Positions 1 through 12,100 of a stretch of DNA of 64,000 bases are shown here, piece by piece; position 1 is the stretch's first letter; the number at the start of each line of letters is the position of its first letter. The stretch spans positions 384,969-448,968 of the forward strand of contig JAYKAV010001278.1 of the NCBI GenBank assembly GCA_035582835.1, given 5' to 3'. Both the position numbers and the translations under genes were made by a program. The stretch is from Phoebastria nigripes. Lineage: Eukaryota; Chordata; Aves; Procellariiformes; Diomedeidae. The notes under the pieces were generated by a model that saw only the letters and a program-made list of their open reading frames with translations, made no database searches and had not been told where the DNA came from.

Positions 1-853
1 TGAGCTGTTTGGCCTGCCTTCACTGTCATTTTTTCAGTGGTAGTTCTCACATGTAGAAAATCCACGCAAATAGAAGAAAAACTACAACACGTGGAAGTCA
101 ATGGATGACCTTCATAAACTTGTCAGATATATCAAAACTGCCATTAATCTCCCCGCTCCAGTCATCTGACCTATCTCAGCTGAAGTCCATTTTTAGAAGT
201 TAAGACAACATGGTGACTGAACTAGTCTGTTTTCCAACAACGCTACCAGTTAATATAGTCTGTAACTAAAGCCATCACTTGTAATGCACCTTATTTATGG
301 ATATAACAGATAGCTGTCCTAGAGCGACTTTTAATGATGCACAATGTGGTTTCAATTTTGTGACTGTTGAAGACGCTTTCACAGGCTACCTGCAATGNAA
401 CCTCCCACAAGCTACAGCACTTGGGTGGTTGTAATCACACCCAGAGATGCTGTATGCCTTCAGCACCACAGCCTTGCTTCACTTCGGAATCCAACTCAAG
501 TATTTTGTGTTTTTCTCTGAACTTCCTTCATGGATGTGTTCAGCTCCCTCACAAGCTGACCTGGCCAAAGCAGCATTTTAGTTTCCTTTTTCTCCCGGTT
601 TATTTCAGAAAGTGGCGTTTCCCGGGACGCTGGGACTATGAAGGAAGCCGGTTCCACCAACCCTGCGGCTTCCGGGCTACCTGCGAGCCCCGCTGAGGAC
701 CGCCGCCGCCGCGGTGGCAGCAAACCCAGGGAGGCCCCGATCCGGTCGGTGAGTTTTGTAGCTACAGCCCCGAGGGTGAGCTGCTGCAGGCCCGCGCGTC
801 TCGTCCAGGTCCCGCGGGGTCCCCCCGCCCCGCGCCCACCCGCCGCTCCTTAC
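1..853. other. Left flank; probable intron of the minus-strand gene that starts at 961
   Basis: No coding exon, RNA gene or repeat could be supported here. If the minus-strand exon at 854-961 is real, this stretch is the start of its first intron, and the next exon lies beyond position 1. Base composition changes from AT-rich (1-600) to the GC-rich edge of the CpG island at about 620. The short ORFs on both strands have no recognisable content. Confidence 0.5.
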
Positions 854-1680
854 GCCGAGGACGATCATGCCGAAGGTGATGGCGATCATCCAGATGAGCC
901 GGGAGCGCTGGAAGTGGCAGCTGCCATCGCGGAGTCGCTCCGCGCCCGTCACCGCCGTCATCCTGCCGAGGCTGCCGCCGCTCTGCGCCCCGCGCCCCGT
1001 CGCCGCCGCCGCTAAGGCCGCCGCGCGGGGGGCGGGGCCGGGGCCGCCCCGCCGTGACGGGCCGGCGGTGCCACTACGCTTGGCGGGGGGGATGGCCCCG
1101 TCCACACCTGGGGGTGGGGGGGGCGGTGCCGCCGGGCTGCGGCCCGCGGGGGGCCGGGGAAAGCCGGGCCGCGGTGCTGCTGACGCGCGCCGGGCTGCGG
1201 CCGAGGATTGCGGCGGCGCCTTCCAGGGCCGGTGCGGGCCGGCCCCGGGCGCCGCGCAGGGCAGAAGTGGCGGTTGGGGCGGGTGTGGGAAGCGCGAGGC
1301 CGCCTGTCGGTTGTCAGTAATTGGGCTGTGCATGAAGTAACCTTAAGCGACTGATGGCGTCGCCTGCAATGAGCGGGTGGCGCGGGGACCGATACGGCGG
1401 CGGCTTCGTGGTGCCGCGGCGGGAGCGAGCCGAGCCCGGCCGCGGGCTGGATGACGGGGTGCCCCCGGGTACGGCGGCCATTAGCGGGGCAGCAGCGCCC
1501 CGTCACTTCCTTCCGGTGAGCCGTGCCCACGGCCGCCTCTCCCCGCCGCGGCATGCGGCCGGTCCCGCTGGCCGCTGCCGGCTCTCCGAAGGCTGGTGTC
1601 GTGCAGGTCTGTGGCCAGGAAGCCGGCCATCGCCCGGGGGCGGCCCTGCCCCTGGAGCAGGAGAGGGGGAACCGCAGCTT
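640..1680. promoter_or_regulatory. CpG island 1, probable divergent promoter
   Basis: The stretch is very GC-rich with frequent CpG, sharply bounded by AT-rich DNA on both sides. A minus-strand first coding exon (961-854) sits in its left part. At 1504-1516 there is a tandem ETS-type element (CACTTCCTTCCGG), and near 1476 a GGCGGCCATTAG resembling a YY1 site. Both are typical of TATA-less housekeeping promoters. A plus-strand transcript may also start here, but no exon on that strand could be confirmed. Long overlapping open frames within the island are expected from the low stop-codon frequency in GC-rich DNA and are not evidence of genes. Confidence 0.75.
854..961 (-). CDS. First coding exon of an unidentified membrane protein (partial gene, continues left of the window)
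   Basis: On the minus strand an ATG (complement of 959-961, A at -3) opens a 36-codon segment ending exactly at a good donor, GTAAGG (GT at complement of 852-853), phase 0. The first 21 residues are polar with basic groups and a Cys-His pair. They are followed by a hydrophobic run from about residue 22 to the exon end (LIWMIAITFGMIVLG), which looks like the start of a transmembrane or signal-anchor segment. The arrangement (short basic N-terminus, single hydrophobic helix at the first splice site, CpG-island location) fits many Golgi or ER type II membrane proteins, but I do not recognise the family. The frame is also open upstream of this Met through the GC-rich island, so the start is chosen by context and the more N-terminal Met is not excluded. 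No further exon is visible in the window. Confidence 0.55.
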
Positions 1681-1699
1681 GCGAAACGCGGTTATGACA

Positions 1700-3300
1700 C
1701 TCAACGCAAAACCTGGAGTGAGCTTTTCAGCTCAACTCTTCACAAATTAAGACGACGACAGCAGGTGTCGTTGGACATGCGCCGTGTGCTCCAGGGCACC
1801 GTTGGCGTCCCGGCACTCGCTGACCGTGCGTCAGCACTGCCCCTAGCTCCGCGCGCCTTCCCGGGCCGCCCCTCGTTTCTCAACTCGGAGGTGAGCAGCG
1901 AGAAATGTGGGATGCAGATTATGTTAAAGCTTTGCTTTCCAAGTAGTAACAGTGCTAAAAGTACATTTGAGTATTTCAAAAGAACTTTTATTACAAACTG
2001 TGTATATTGCTATATCCCAGCTCCAGTCAGAGGTCAGCAAAGCATGGTTGTTTGCCTGGCTTCTATATACTTAATCTGTCTCCTTGTGTACCCAGGAACT
2101 GAATACCGGAGGGTACGCATCTACAAAGTAAAAGTGATCCATCAGGCCTCAACGTGACCTGACCAAGGAGAAAAGCAACCCCTAATGCCGTAGTTAAACC
2201 AAGAGTGCTCTCTTGTGGCACAAATGGTAAACGGTCACAAAGGGAGGGAAAAACCATAGTTCGTACCAGCCACTTTTGGCAATACATTGTTAGACAAAGT
2301 GGACTGTTGTTCTGGTTCTTGCTCTTTAGAACATTCTACGCAAATTGTTTCTGCCTGCCTGTAAATCCATGTCCAAAGGTTGTGCTGAGGTCCTGAGAAG
2401 GCCCGAGCTTTGCGATAGAAGTGCCTAGGACTGCCCCACACAAGGAGCTCTGCCCACACACCAAGAAGAATTTCTAAGGGCACGATCAAAGCAGTTTTAT
2501 TAGAATGCAAGCAAAAAGCAACGGACTTTTTAAAAGGATGGATGAGCTGCTGCGCGGAGGTGACTGGAGAGGGCGGTCAAGTACACAGGAAAGAAACCGG
2601 CTGTCAGCAACTGGGCGCTGCTGTAGCAGAAAGGTGTTGGGAGGAGAAAGGTGTTGCTGTCTCGGCGGTGGGGTGTGTGACCTGCAGCTGGGGACGGGGA
2701 GTCAAACCCTTCCCCTTCCTACTGCCCCTTGGAGGGGGACACACATCTCTGCTGCTCACGCATCTCTCTGGACATTGGCTTTGTTAGACTGGCTTTGGTG
2801 GCCAAAAGCAGCCAGGTGAGGTCAGAGACGACGTCACGTTATCCTTTCTGCCACACTCCAGTGAAGACTGCCCANGCTGTGTCACCTTGGGCAGAGGAGG
2901 GGTAGCTGGCTTACTCTTCTTTCTCTTTCACCAACAATAATTGATTTACCTTTTTATTAACATTAAGTGATATTCTTCCTGGCCCGGATAGACCATGGAT
3001 CACAAAACCAGCTAGCCCAGCATGTGGCCCACCAGAAGGGGCCAGTCTTCCTGTGTGACAGCAGCCCACACTCGCTGCCAGNCTTGTTGACACAGGTAGC
3101 TCTGCCAGCCCTGGGCGTCTCCACAGCCTCGTACTTGAAAGTGAAATAGTTAATGAAGACAACTCCCTGCTCAGACCTTTTGTGGGGGTGGACTTTCAGC
3201 GGTTCCATTTCTAATCCAGGGCTGTTTCTCTTGACAGAGAGAGGAGTCTTTGGAGTAATTAAGAAGCTGAATATAGTTCCAGTTTTCGTAATTTAAAGCC
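1700..3300. other. Transition zone right of CpG island 1; no confirmed gene
   Basis: This moderately GC-rich to AT-rich stretch has several short ORFs on both strands. AATAAA-type signals occur on the minus strand near 1986-1991, 2490-2496 and 2952-2960. They could mark minus-strand transcript ends, but no exon-intron structure can be built onto them. A minus-strand open frame at about 2963-3240 is discussed under findings. A plus-strand open frame of 267 codons (1354-2157) crosses out of the CpG island but has no recognisable domain. Confidence 0.4.
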
Positions 3301-3309
3301 AGAAGTCCT

Positions 3310-3480
3310 GTAGCATCATCTAGTCTGGCCAGCACAGGCCATTAAATGTTACCTTGTTTCTCTGAACTGAGCTCAGTAACTTGCACTTGCCTAAAGCATA
3401 CTTTTTAAGGGGCATTTTATCTTACTTTGAAGATGTCAAAAGACAGAGAAAGCACTGCTTTTCAATGATTAGTCTTTCTT
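3310..3480 (+). repeat. Ancient amniote-type interspersed repeat fragment
   Basis: The segment contains a series of phrases that I recognise, in the same order, from a repeat dispersed in reptile and bird genomes: CATCATCTAGTCTGGCC, then ACAGGCCATTAAA, then an ACTGAGCTCAGTAACTTG block, then CTAAAGCATA, then a TTTGAAGATGTCAAAAGA block. The copy is heavily diverged, as expected of an old insertion. I cannot give the exact library name, and the family assignment rests on recall of the consensus, not on a search. Confidence 0.6.
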
Positions 3481-4931
3481 GTGTTTCTTAGGTGTTGTTA
3501 GTGTGTACCTAACAACTAATTTTGATGGAGTTATTTTCCAGAGTCTAGCTGAAAAGCTTGCTCTATCATATTTTGCAAAATGCTTGAATTTATGCCTTCA
3601 TATTTTGGACCAATAGGTTACCTACCTTTGTGGTCGCAACACTGGAAATGTTATTTGTCATTGAATTGCATTTATTGATAAGTATAATCTAAATTAGAAA
3701 GTACAAATCCCAGTTATGTGAATTATTGAGAAAATGCAGAACCAATTTACTTTGTGAAGTTTACAGGAAATAAAACTATTTCTGCATGCTTTACTTCACC
3801 AACNGTAACGTCTAAGATTTCTACTTTTTTCCTTTCCTTTTTTCTTAATCAGTGCCACAAAGTGACTGAATGAAGACCTGGCGTGCTGTTACGAGTTGGC
3901 AGCGCTCAACAGCACACTACACACCAAAATATCACCAAGGCTGAGTGCAGACAGCCAGCTCGGGCAGCTCTGGCCATGCTTACTAGAAGCCGGATTTAGA
4001 TTTATAGTTTGGAACACGTATCTCTGTTGTGACAGGATTAACACAGCTCCATGTTCTTTCTCAGGCCTTTCCCATGCTAGAGAACATGCAGATATTGGTA
4101 GCTAGCAATCGGCACAGCTGCCGTCACAATGACAGGGCTCTGTAAGCATTTGAAGAAGACGAGCTAATCTAGCTTTACCCTCCTTCAGGCTGCACAGATT
4201 GCTAAACTGAGTCTATTTTTATAGTAGTCAAGGCCATAGAAAAGAGAGAGAAAGCATAATCTTAAAAACAAGTTGGAAAGAAAAAAAAGCGAGCTCCCTC
4301 ATAATTGCGTACAAACATTTTTTCTTTCACTTGCATTACTTGGTTTAGATGTCAAATTAGGTTGGTAATTAAAGCCACAAGTACTTTTTAAGAATCTAAG
4401 ACTGAAAGAGATGTTTGTTATGAGATCAACAGGTAAGGTTACTAACCATACAGTAACATGAAAATGGGATGTGTGATCCTCTTTGAGATTTCAAAGACAG
4501 CTACATTAATTTTAAAAAAAGTTTTTTCCCTGAAGTTGTGTCCATAGGGTCCTGAGGTCTCCATAGTGACTGGGTATGTAAACTGAAATGGGTTAGTTCT
4601 GCTGAAAACAGTAAAATGGACCTGTGCATTCTTTCTGCCTAATCCCTGAGACATAGCTGGTTCATTTCACACGCTGTTTATATCAGTATATCACTCTCTC
4701 AGATTTTCAAATACTAAAGTTTCTGTTGTACCTAGTAGTGGAGAAAACTTGTTCCCCCTTCAGTTTAGAAACATTTGCTATCTCTAACTTAGAGATATTG
4801 ACTATCTCACTTTCATCGGGAAGTACAAAGGGTATTTGCCAGGTAGTCTGCCTCTTTTGTTCGGTGTTCTTGGTAGATGCCAGAGACTAGATAGAGACAT
4901 GTTAGCTCTTCTGTGTCTTTTTAAATTCTTT

Positions 4932-4956
4932 AAAAAAAAAAGGGGGGGGGGGGGGG
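4932..4956. repeat. A10-G15 homopolymer junction
   Basis: Ten A residues run directly into fifteen G residues. The G run is a potential intermolecular G-quadruplex former and a likely site of length polymorphism or sequencing error. Confidence 0.9.
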
Positions 4957-6188
4957 AGGATTAGTCTAATTCAGACCAACCTTTATGGCGTGAGTCATCC
5001 TACTGGAGTCAGTGATGTGACTTGTGTAAACAGCAACTTCCTGTATAAGTAAGGATTAAGGGATTGGGCTTCTTTTAGGAAGTTACTTGGAAATTAACTG
5101 CAGCCAACTTTAAACTGGATTTGAAGCTGGTATAAAAGAGATGAGATGCATTCAGTGAAAGTTATCTAAGGAGATGGAATTATCAATAAAACATTTTTTA
5201 ATCAGAGTTAAATGACACAATGCTGTAATGAAACTACTGCAAGCAATGTCTCATTCCTAATGTAACTTGTTAACATGTGACTGTTCCTCTGTCATTTTTA
5301 ATTTTTAATGCGGAGTTAAAAATTATTTCACTTTAATCTTTTAGTTCTAAGACTAGAGAAACTAAGGAAAAGTACAGTCTTTAAAAATATTTCATGTTGC
5401 AGTTTGACAAGCATTACAGTTTTGAGGTTAATGGTCAAGATTTTCAGCAGATTCCCATACTTGCAAAAAAAAATAGAGAGTAATGAGACATGCATCAGAA
5501 GAAACAATGGGGTATAGTAATTCTGCTTGTTGTTGTAATGAATATCCTTTGTGACTTGCACATACCTCTGCTGTATCCTTCTCATAGGTAAATTGATTCC
5601 TTGGATGTTTGATAAAACTAATTCTCTTCTATCAGATTTTTAACACAATTGGGAGCATAATTCAAGTCGTGGAAATTGTCAGCTATAAAGGTCCCAGCCA
5701 CATACTTTATTCTTTGCAAAGATTAAGAACTAAGTAATACCTATAAGCTATAAAGGTATGAATTTTTCGTTGATTTTACTACAAATTCAGTTTGTGCATT
5801 TGAGAGATGAATTTATGTCAGAGTTCTGTATGCTCATCCTAACACTACCACTGTGGGTTTTTTTCTGTTATTGAAAAGGAACAGAAAGGTGAAACAGACT
5901 TTACGATGCGCTTCAGCCAACATTGCATTAATAAGCCCTTCTAAATAGACAGCCAAAGTTCACCAGTTTGAAGTCCAGGTTGTACAGAGAGCTTCAGTTC
6001 TGATCACAGTTGTGCATTTTACAGTTCTGTATTTGTTTTTACTGATGTCTGCTGGAAGTCAATAACTTCAGTCCTACTAAAAATATTTTGTGAACATCTC
6101 TGATGGCTTTCTTTTATTGTGTGAGGTAGCTTTAAAAAATGAAAGAGTAACAAGTAATATCCATTTGAAATCTCAGTTTATAAAGGTT

Positions 6189-6263
6189 GGATCTATGCTA
6201 CAAGTATTTGGTGGAATTTTTTGAATTGGATGTATGCTACAGGTGTTTGACAGGATTTTTTTA
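6189..6263 (+). repeat. Imperfect tandem duplication, period 39
   Basis: Two adjacent copies begin at 6189 and 6228. Both share GGAT(C/G)TATGCTACA(A/G)GT, a TTTG block and a GGA run followed by T residues. They differ at several positions, so the duplication is not recent. Confidence 0.65.
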
Positions 6264-8464
6264 AAGGTATGTGGGCAAAAAAATATTTTATGTCATTTGG
6301 GGAGGCTATTTAATAATACTGAACGTACCTTGCAAGGATAAATTACATGTGACCAGACAGCCTTGTTCATATTGGTCATGTTGGAAAAGCCTGAGTAGTT
6401 TAGACTATTCAAAACTGTGTTAGATACAGATGAGGGTCCATGACTCTGTATACCAGCATCCTATAGCATTATGGACTGAGTGGTTAAAACAGGCCGAAGG
6501 AGTAAGTCTCCAGCAAACCATCAACATTTTGATGCCTTGTTCTGTCCCTTAACCACTTGATGACAGTGCATGTGTATTTTAATACATAGTATTTGGTATC
6601 TGATATCACTTCTTGTTTCTCTCTGAAGGAATTCCTAACTCTTTATTTCTGCTTCCTATTTTGAAAGACACTGCCTTAGGTTGCCAAGTTCTTCACATGC
6701 ATGGTAGTAAACACAGGAGTGCAGTGTGGGGAAAAAGGAAAGGTTTCCAATTAGTTCACTGTTCTCGAGGGTCTGTTGGGACCAGCTAATGCATCTTTAT
6801 CGTGTTTCTCAGTTAATGAACAAGTCATGTCAATTGACACAGTTTTCTAGCTCTGAGTATTTTTTTTCCTATGTGTCTGGAATAGGAATATTGTGATGGA
6901 AAAGCTAACTGCAGTACAAAAAAGCCAGCGCAGATCTAGCAGAGAAATGGGGTCACTAGCAGATGGGTGAGATGGGTGGGAAGCACATTTCAGTACAACC
7001 ACATGGGTGGGGATGTTATTTGGGAGATGAGAAGGCATAGGACTGACAAGGGAGGTTAGAGTGATAGTTCTTTGAACAGGGAGGAGAAGACTCCAGACAA
7101 CTTGTCTCCAGTCCCAGCAGACTAGCCTTAAGGCCAAATTCACTCATCTTTAAGCGACTAGTTATCGTAATCAAGTTTGGCAGACTATGATGTTGCGATT
7201 TGTAGTATTTCTGTAGTATCACGTGGGTGTGTTTGTATTCTGCCGGCACAAGAAAAAGATACAGTCCTTGTCCTAAAACATCTGCAGTTCAGAGGTCTGA
7301 TCCTCTCAGGTGCTAAGAGTCCACAAGTGTTTCTGGAGCTGATCAGTCATAGGGCATCTGCCAGTTACACAAACGGCACGGGTGAGGATGATGACAGTCA
7401 ATCTCTCACAAAGGAAAGGAGACAGCGAAGGAGACGTCAGGGAATACGAGGGAAAGGATTACCATAAAGTAATGCAGACTGTGAACCTGACCGTACTGGG
7501 CATGAAGTACTGCTGCATTTAAATGAAACAGTATTTATCTCAGTGGTGCTCGAGCAGGCGAGGGCTTGCCAGACTGAACCGCACTCAGTAATCCTCCAGG
7601 GGCCAAGGCCAGATTTCAGGAGGATATTTTATACACAATTTTTTGATGTTTCTTAAGGCAGGATTTTAGTGGACACAGGTCTGCTACCACATGGGTTCCT
7701 GTGCGGCTTTTCTACTCAGCATTCAAAGGGGTACAAGAATACTGATAATCTATGTGTTAGGCTTATTACAAGTGGAAATCCTACTCCAGCCCATTCCTGC
7801 ACTGGTGTGGACTCTGCTCTGCTGATTTGCCCTTCTCTGTGGTCATCCTAACTCTTTACAGTCTCAGGCTCAGCCTGTCCAAACTCTAGATCACTGTTCT
7901 GTGTGGCTGTGTGAGGTGGGTCTGTCCCCCAGAAGAGAGATTTCCCTCCACCAGAGCAGGAGACATTGTATTGTGTGAGAGTGGGAGCACTAATCACTAC
8001 CTTCCCAGCAAGTCGGTGCTATCCTATGTCCATCTCCCAAGACTTTTATTCTACTGCCCACAAGAAAATGAATGGTGTTGGGCACCACCAGGCTACCATT
8101 TAATAAAAGACACAAAGTTTGTAAATGTTTTGGCTTCAGTTTTACCTGGGTTCTTATTTCCTTTAAAAGTTAAGGCAGTCTTCACTTTGAAAGGGATGAC
8201 AATTTCTTTCAAGATTGTCACAGGACTCAAAAACTCACCAGCAGGCAGCATAATGACAGTACAAGTAAGGAACCATTCTCGGGTTCAGACAATAGATGAC
8301 CATTACAACTCAGAAGTGAGATCCTGGAGTTAGATAGTTCTGTGAGATGGTCAAAAAAGCAAAACAAACATTAGGAGTTATTAGGAAAGCAATGGAGAAA
8401 AAAAAATCGTTATCATCATAATAATACCTAAAATACCATGATTCATCTACGTCTTAGATACTGA

Positions 8465-9130
8465 GAGTCATTCTAGCCTTCCTATCTCAGGAAGAATACA
8501 GTAGAACTGGAAAAAGTTCTGAAAAGGGCAACATGAATGATCAAAGGCATGGAGCACTTACCATAGGGCGAGTAATCGTGGATCAGCTACTGTGAGTAAG
8601 ATGGGATTTTTTCAGTCTGGAAAAGAGGTGGCTGAAGGGGGAAAGTGACGGGGTTTGATGAAAAAATGGGCAGCATGAACTGCTGGAACCAGCAAAGGTC
8701 ATTCCACATTCTTGTGTGGGAGGCAGCAAGAACCAAATGATTCTAGCAGGCAACATGAGAACAAGTAAAAGTAAGTGTTACTACATATAACATGTAGTTA
8801 AGCTGTAGAAGTCCTAGTCAGAGGATGCTTTGGAAGCTAAAATTTTATATAGGTTCAAAAAATGACTGGATAAATTCACAAAATAAAAGCATATTGTGTT
8901 TTCTGTATACTTAGATACTCTCATCCACCTCAGGAAGTCTCTGGGCTGAAAATAACAGAGGTCATTATCATCATTACTAGGTAAAAGTACCAGTACATTG
9001 CTGACTGAGCTGGTTATAGATACCTACCTTCCCTAGACAGGTATTCATTTTTGGCCATTGCTGAAGAGTTAAGTATCAGGCTAGACAGACATTTGGTCTT
9101 AGCAAGTATGGCCCTTTTTGTACGGTTGCC
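8465..9130 (+). repeat. Old CR1 LINE 3' tail fragment
   Basis: The stretch follows the 3' untranslated tail of old reptile and bird CR1 elements in order. There is a diverged GAAAAGGGCAAC...ATGATCAAAGGCATGGAGCA block. It is followed by TTTTTCAGTCTGGAAAAGAG with GGTGGCTGAAGGGGGAAAGTGA, then AGGTTCAAAAAATGACTGGA and TAAATTCAC. At 9080-9115 there is a CAGGCTAGACAGACATTTGG block with GGTCTTAGCAAGTATGGCC, the usual terminal phrase of this group. No reverse-transcriptase frame is preserved. Divergence is high, so this is an ancient insertion unlike the younger CR1 inside BMS1. Confidence 0.7.
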
Positions 9131-12100
9131 CCAAATTTCAGATACTTATAATCAGTGCCATGAATTATTTTAAGGGTTAAATGTAAGAAAAACTTAAGTG
9201 TGAGATTATTCAAAAGTTATGTGAAACTGGTCTAATGCCTTTTTCACCTTGTAATCTATTGTTTTAATGGGAACTGACTCAGAGCAAGACTTAACGGTTC
9301 GGGTTGTTTTCAGCAATATTGTTTTTCCTCCACCTTCAAGTGTTAGAAACAACATTCATTTCAGGTAGGAAAAAAAGGCTAGAGCAATGCTTTGGCATAA
9401 TAAAGGTGTTTACTGTAAGGGAAAGCTCAGTGGTGCTGGTGACAGAGCTCTCCCAAGAGCCAGTTCTGGACTGTGGAATGAATGCTCTTAGAAAGCAAGC
9501 ATTATCATAAGTTTTGCCCTCTTTTTGCTCAAGGTGCAAAATATGTCTCCATCCTGCTTGCCCTGACGCATCATNGAAGCGTGCATGTCTGGCCGTTAAA
9601 TTATTTTCAAAACAAGACAGGCTGCTGTAAATGGTCCTTTCCCTGAAGAGCAGGTGAGAGCACAACCATCACTTGGCTGCTCATGTTCTTTGGAGGGTTC
9701 CTGGGTGCATCTGGCTATGACGGTACTGCCTATAGGGAGAAAACTTTGTGGTAGAGAATCCATGTTGTTTTGCTGAATTCCACAGTTTTCCATTTGAACA
9801 TGAAATCTCTTTGCAATTCTCCAGGGTTGCTTTGTAGCATTTCTATTTCAGTGATGTAAGAGCTGCCTTTTACTGCCAAGCCCATAATTAAAGCAATGTT
9901 GACTGGTAAGTAATGGGCTGCAAAAGGTGTACCGAAAGATAATTAAAGATGCACTCCAGATAAGCAGGGCATGAGCATCCTTTTTATGAGGTGTTAATGC
10001 TTGAAGACCAACTAGTGAAATTGATCTTGCCTCCTTCAGGATGCAAGTTCTGCTTAAACATCAACAGCATTGTACTGCCCTAGAAAATGTTTGATGTAGG
10101 GATTTCTACAGGGCTGTGCTTGTCCTAAGACTCCCCAGGCAGGCGCCTGGTGATGGGGCCCATGCTGCACTGGGTAATTCGGCATCCCATTCATGCTAGC
10201 GTGATTTTGGGGTCACCTTTGCATCTCCTAACACTAGGGCTGCTCTGGAGGGAGAGAGGAGAGGCGCTCCCCATGCCCTGATCTGGACTAGGATAGATGC
10301 AAACCTTTTTTGAGAGCCATTTTAAAGAGCACTAGGGGCAGTCCTTGCCTAACAACTGTGTTGTCTCTCCTACATGTCCTTTACATACATATCCTTCATT
10401 TTTGTTGTATTTTCAGCATATTCCACATGTGATTTGGATTCCTCTGTAGATGCACTTATACCACAACTCTGGCATAAAGGAACATTGGCAGAGGACACAG
10501 TGGGTTTCCACATTTGGACTCTACTGAAATCTATAGGAAAATTCCATGGATTTTGGTGGGACCCTGCAAACAATTTATGAACCGAAGAGATACTGGTTTT
10601 GTTAAGCATGCTGCTTTGGGTATTCCTGCTTCTTTCCCCACACTCTTCCCATTCCCCTATTTGTGAAATGAATCAAAAATGCAGGTGGTGGTGGGGAATA
10701 CTATTTTCCCTATACAGTTTAGAGAAGAGATGGGGGAGCTCACAAACAGTTGTTTTGATTATGACTGACATGCAACAGCATGATGATGCCAGGGAACATG
10801 GGCAGCAAGGGCTGGTCAGTGTTGTTGCCTGGATTAGGGTATGGTCAAACTGTAGCTGTAGCAGAAATTAGCTCTTACATTAGGCAAAGTCCACACGTCT
10901 CAGCAGAAGAGGGGGAAGAGGAGGGGGAGGCAAAGATTGCCATCTTCTTTCCTGGAATCTCACTTAAAAACAAAACTTGCAATCTAAGTCTCTATCAATT
11001 AGCATTGCAAAGAAAATCTCTGAAAATGAAGGGTGTAAAGAGGCTGCCTGGCAGAGTGCCTGAAACGATAACTCCGGGAAGTGTGAACTGCTCTCTCCGT
11101 AGCCAGAGGATGTTAACAAAAGCCTGGTCTATTTGACCTAGCTAGTAGTGATGGACAGTCACTATTAGCAAGTAGTGCAAGTCGGTGCAAGCCTCTGCTG
11201 ACTCCTCCTTATCTCTTCTGCACTGGCTGTGGCTATAAGGTGTATATGCGTGTGTTGGAGGGGGTGGCTTCCCTCTCCTTTTGAGATCAATATTGCAGGC
11301 TGCCTGCAGGGTCAGTTTTGTGTTGTAGTATTCCTATGAGATGATGTTTTCTGCCATGAAAATTGGAACTCCAGAAAGAAAAATGACAGCATTTGTTCTA
11401 GCCTTCCCCGTGGCCAGACTGAATGAGTAAGCTCTCTTTGTACCCTACAAACATCCTTGGTATCATTGATCCAGTTTATTATGCATCCCACGGACAATTG
11501 TACTGGGATTGCGGAGATGGAAAGGTCATATGCAATTCCATACTTTCATGTGCCAGTTTAAATCTGGGCTCCCCAACTCTCTTTTACCCTCTGCTCCTGT
11601 GCATCCCCATCCCATGCTGGTGCTTGAACTAAGCTCGCCAAAAACTAACCTGGCCAAAAAAAAGTGATCAGTTTTCGAGTGAGTTGGCTCATTTTCTAGT
11701 CAAGTGTGCACTGGAGGTGGCATGTGCAGGACTGTGTGCGAAGCCATATGAGGGCTTAAAGACAGGTAGAATTGCACCCTGCATGCTTAGAAGAAGAGTT
11801 GCTGAAGCTGGATTTGCTGTAGAGAAGACTGTCAATAAAATTATGCCACCAAGTTTTTTTTTTTTATATATATATATACTTATTGTATATATATATGTAT
11901 GTGTATATATATATATATGTATTTTTTTATATATATACTTACTGTGTCTGAGCCTTCATCCACCCCTCCCTACATATGTGTCTAAGTATTAAAAGTGAAC
12001 TAAAACCGAAGGACTAGCAGCACACCTTGACTGTACCTAGAACTGCTGAACCACTTGCCACCTGGCTGCTTTTTTCCCTTCTCCCACATGCAAATTCTTG

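Larger units (their letters stand above)
3480..8460. other. Intergenic AT-rich DNA
   Basis: No gene is supported. The stretch holds an A10G15 homopolymer pair (4932-4956), an imperfect 39-base tandem duplication (about 6189-6263) and a plus-strand AATAAA near 3768. The short ORFs, including a 140-codon one at 7911-8333, have no recognisable domain and no splice or promoter context. Confidence 0.5.

Noticed and set aside
1012..1704. 230-codon minus-strand ORF in CpG island 1
   Set aside because: Pro/Arg/Ala-rich translation typical of CpG-island noise, overlapping other frames, with no splice or domain evidence.
7911..8333. 140-codon plus-strand ORF
   Set aside because: No recognisable domain and no promoter, splice or polyadenylation context. 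Treated as chance.
10780..11136. 118-codon plus-strand ORF
   Set aside because: No recognisable domain, and it overlaps a similar ORF in another frame. Treated as chance.
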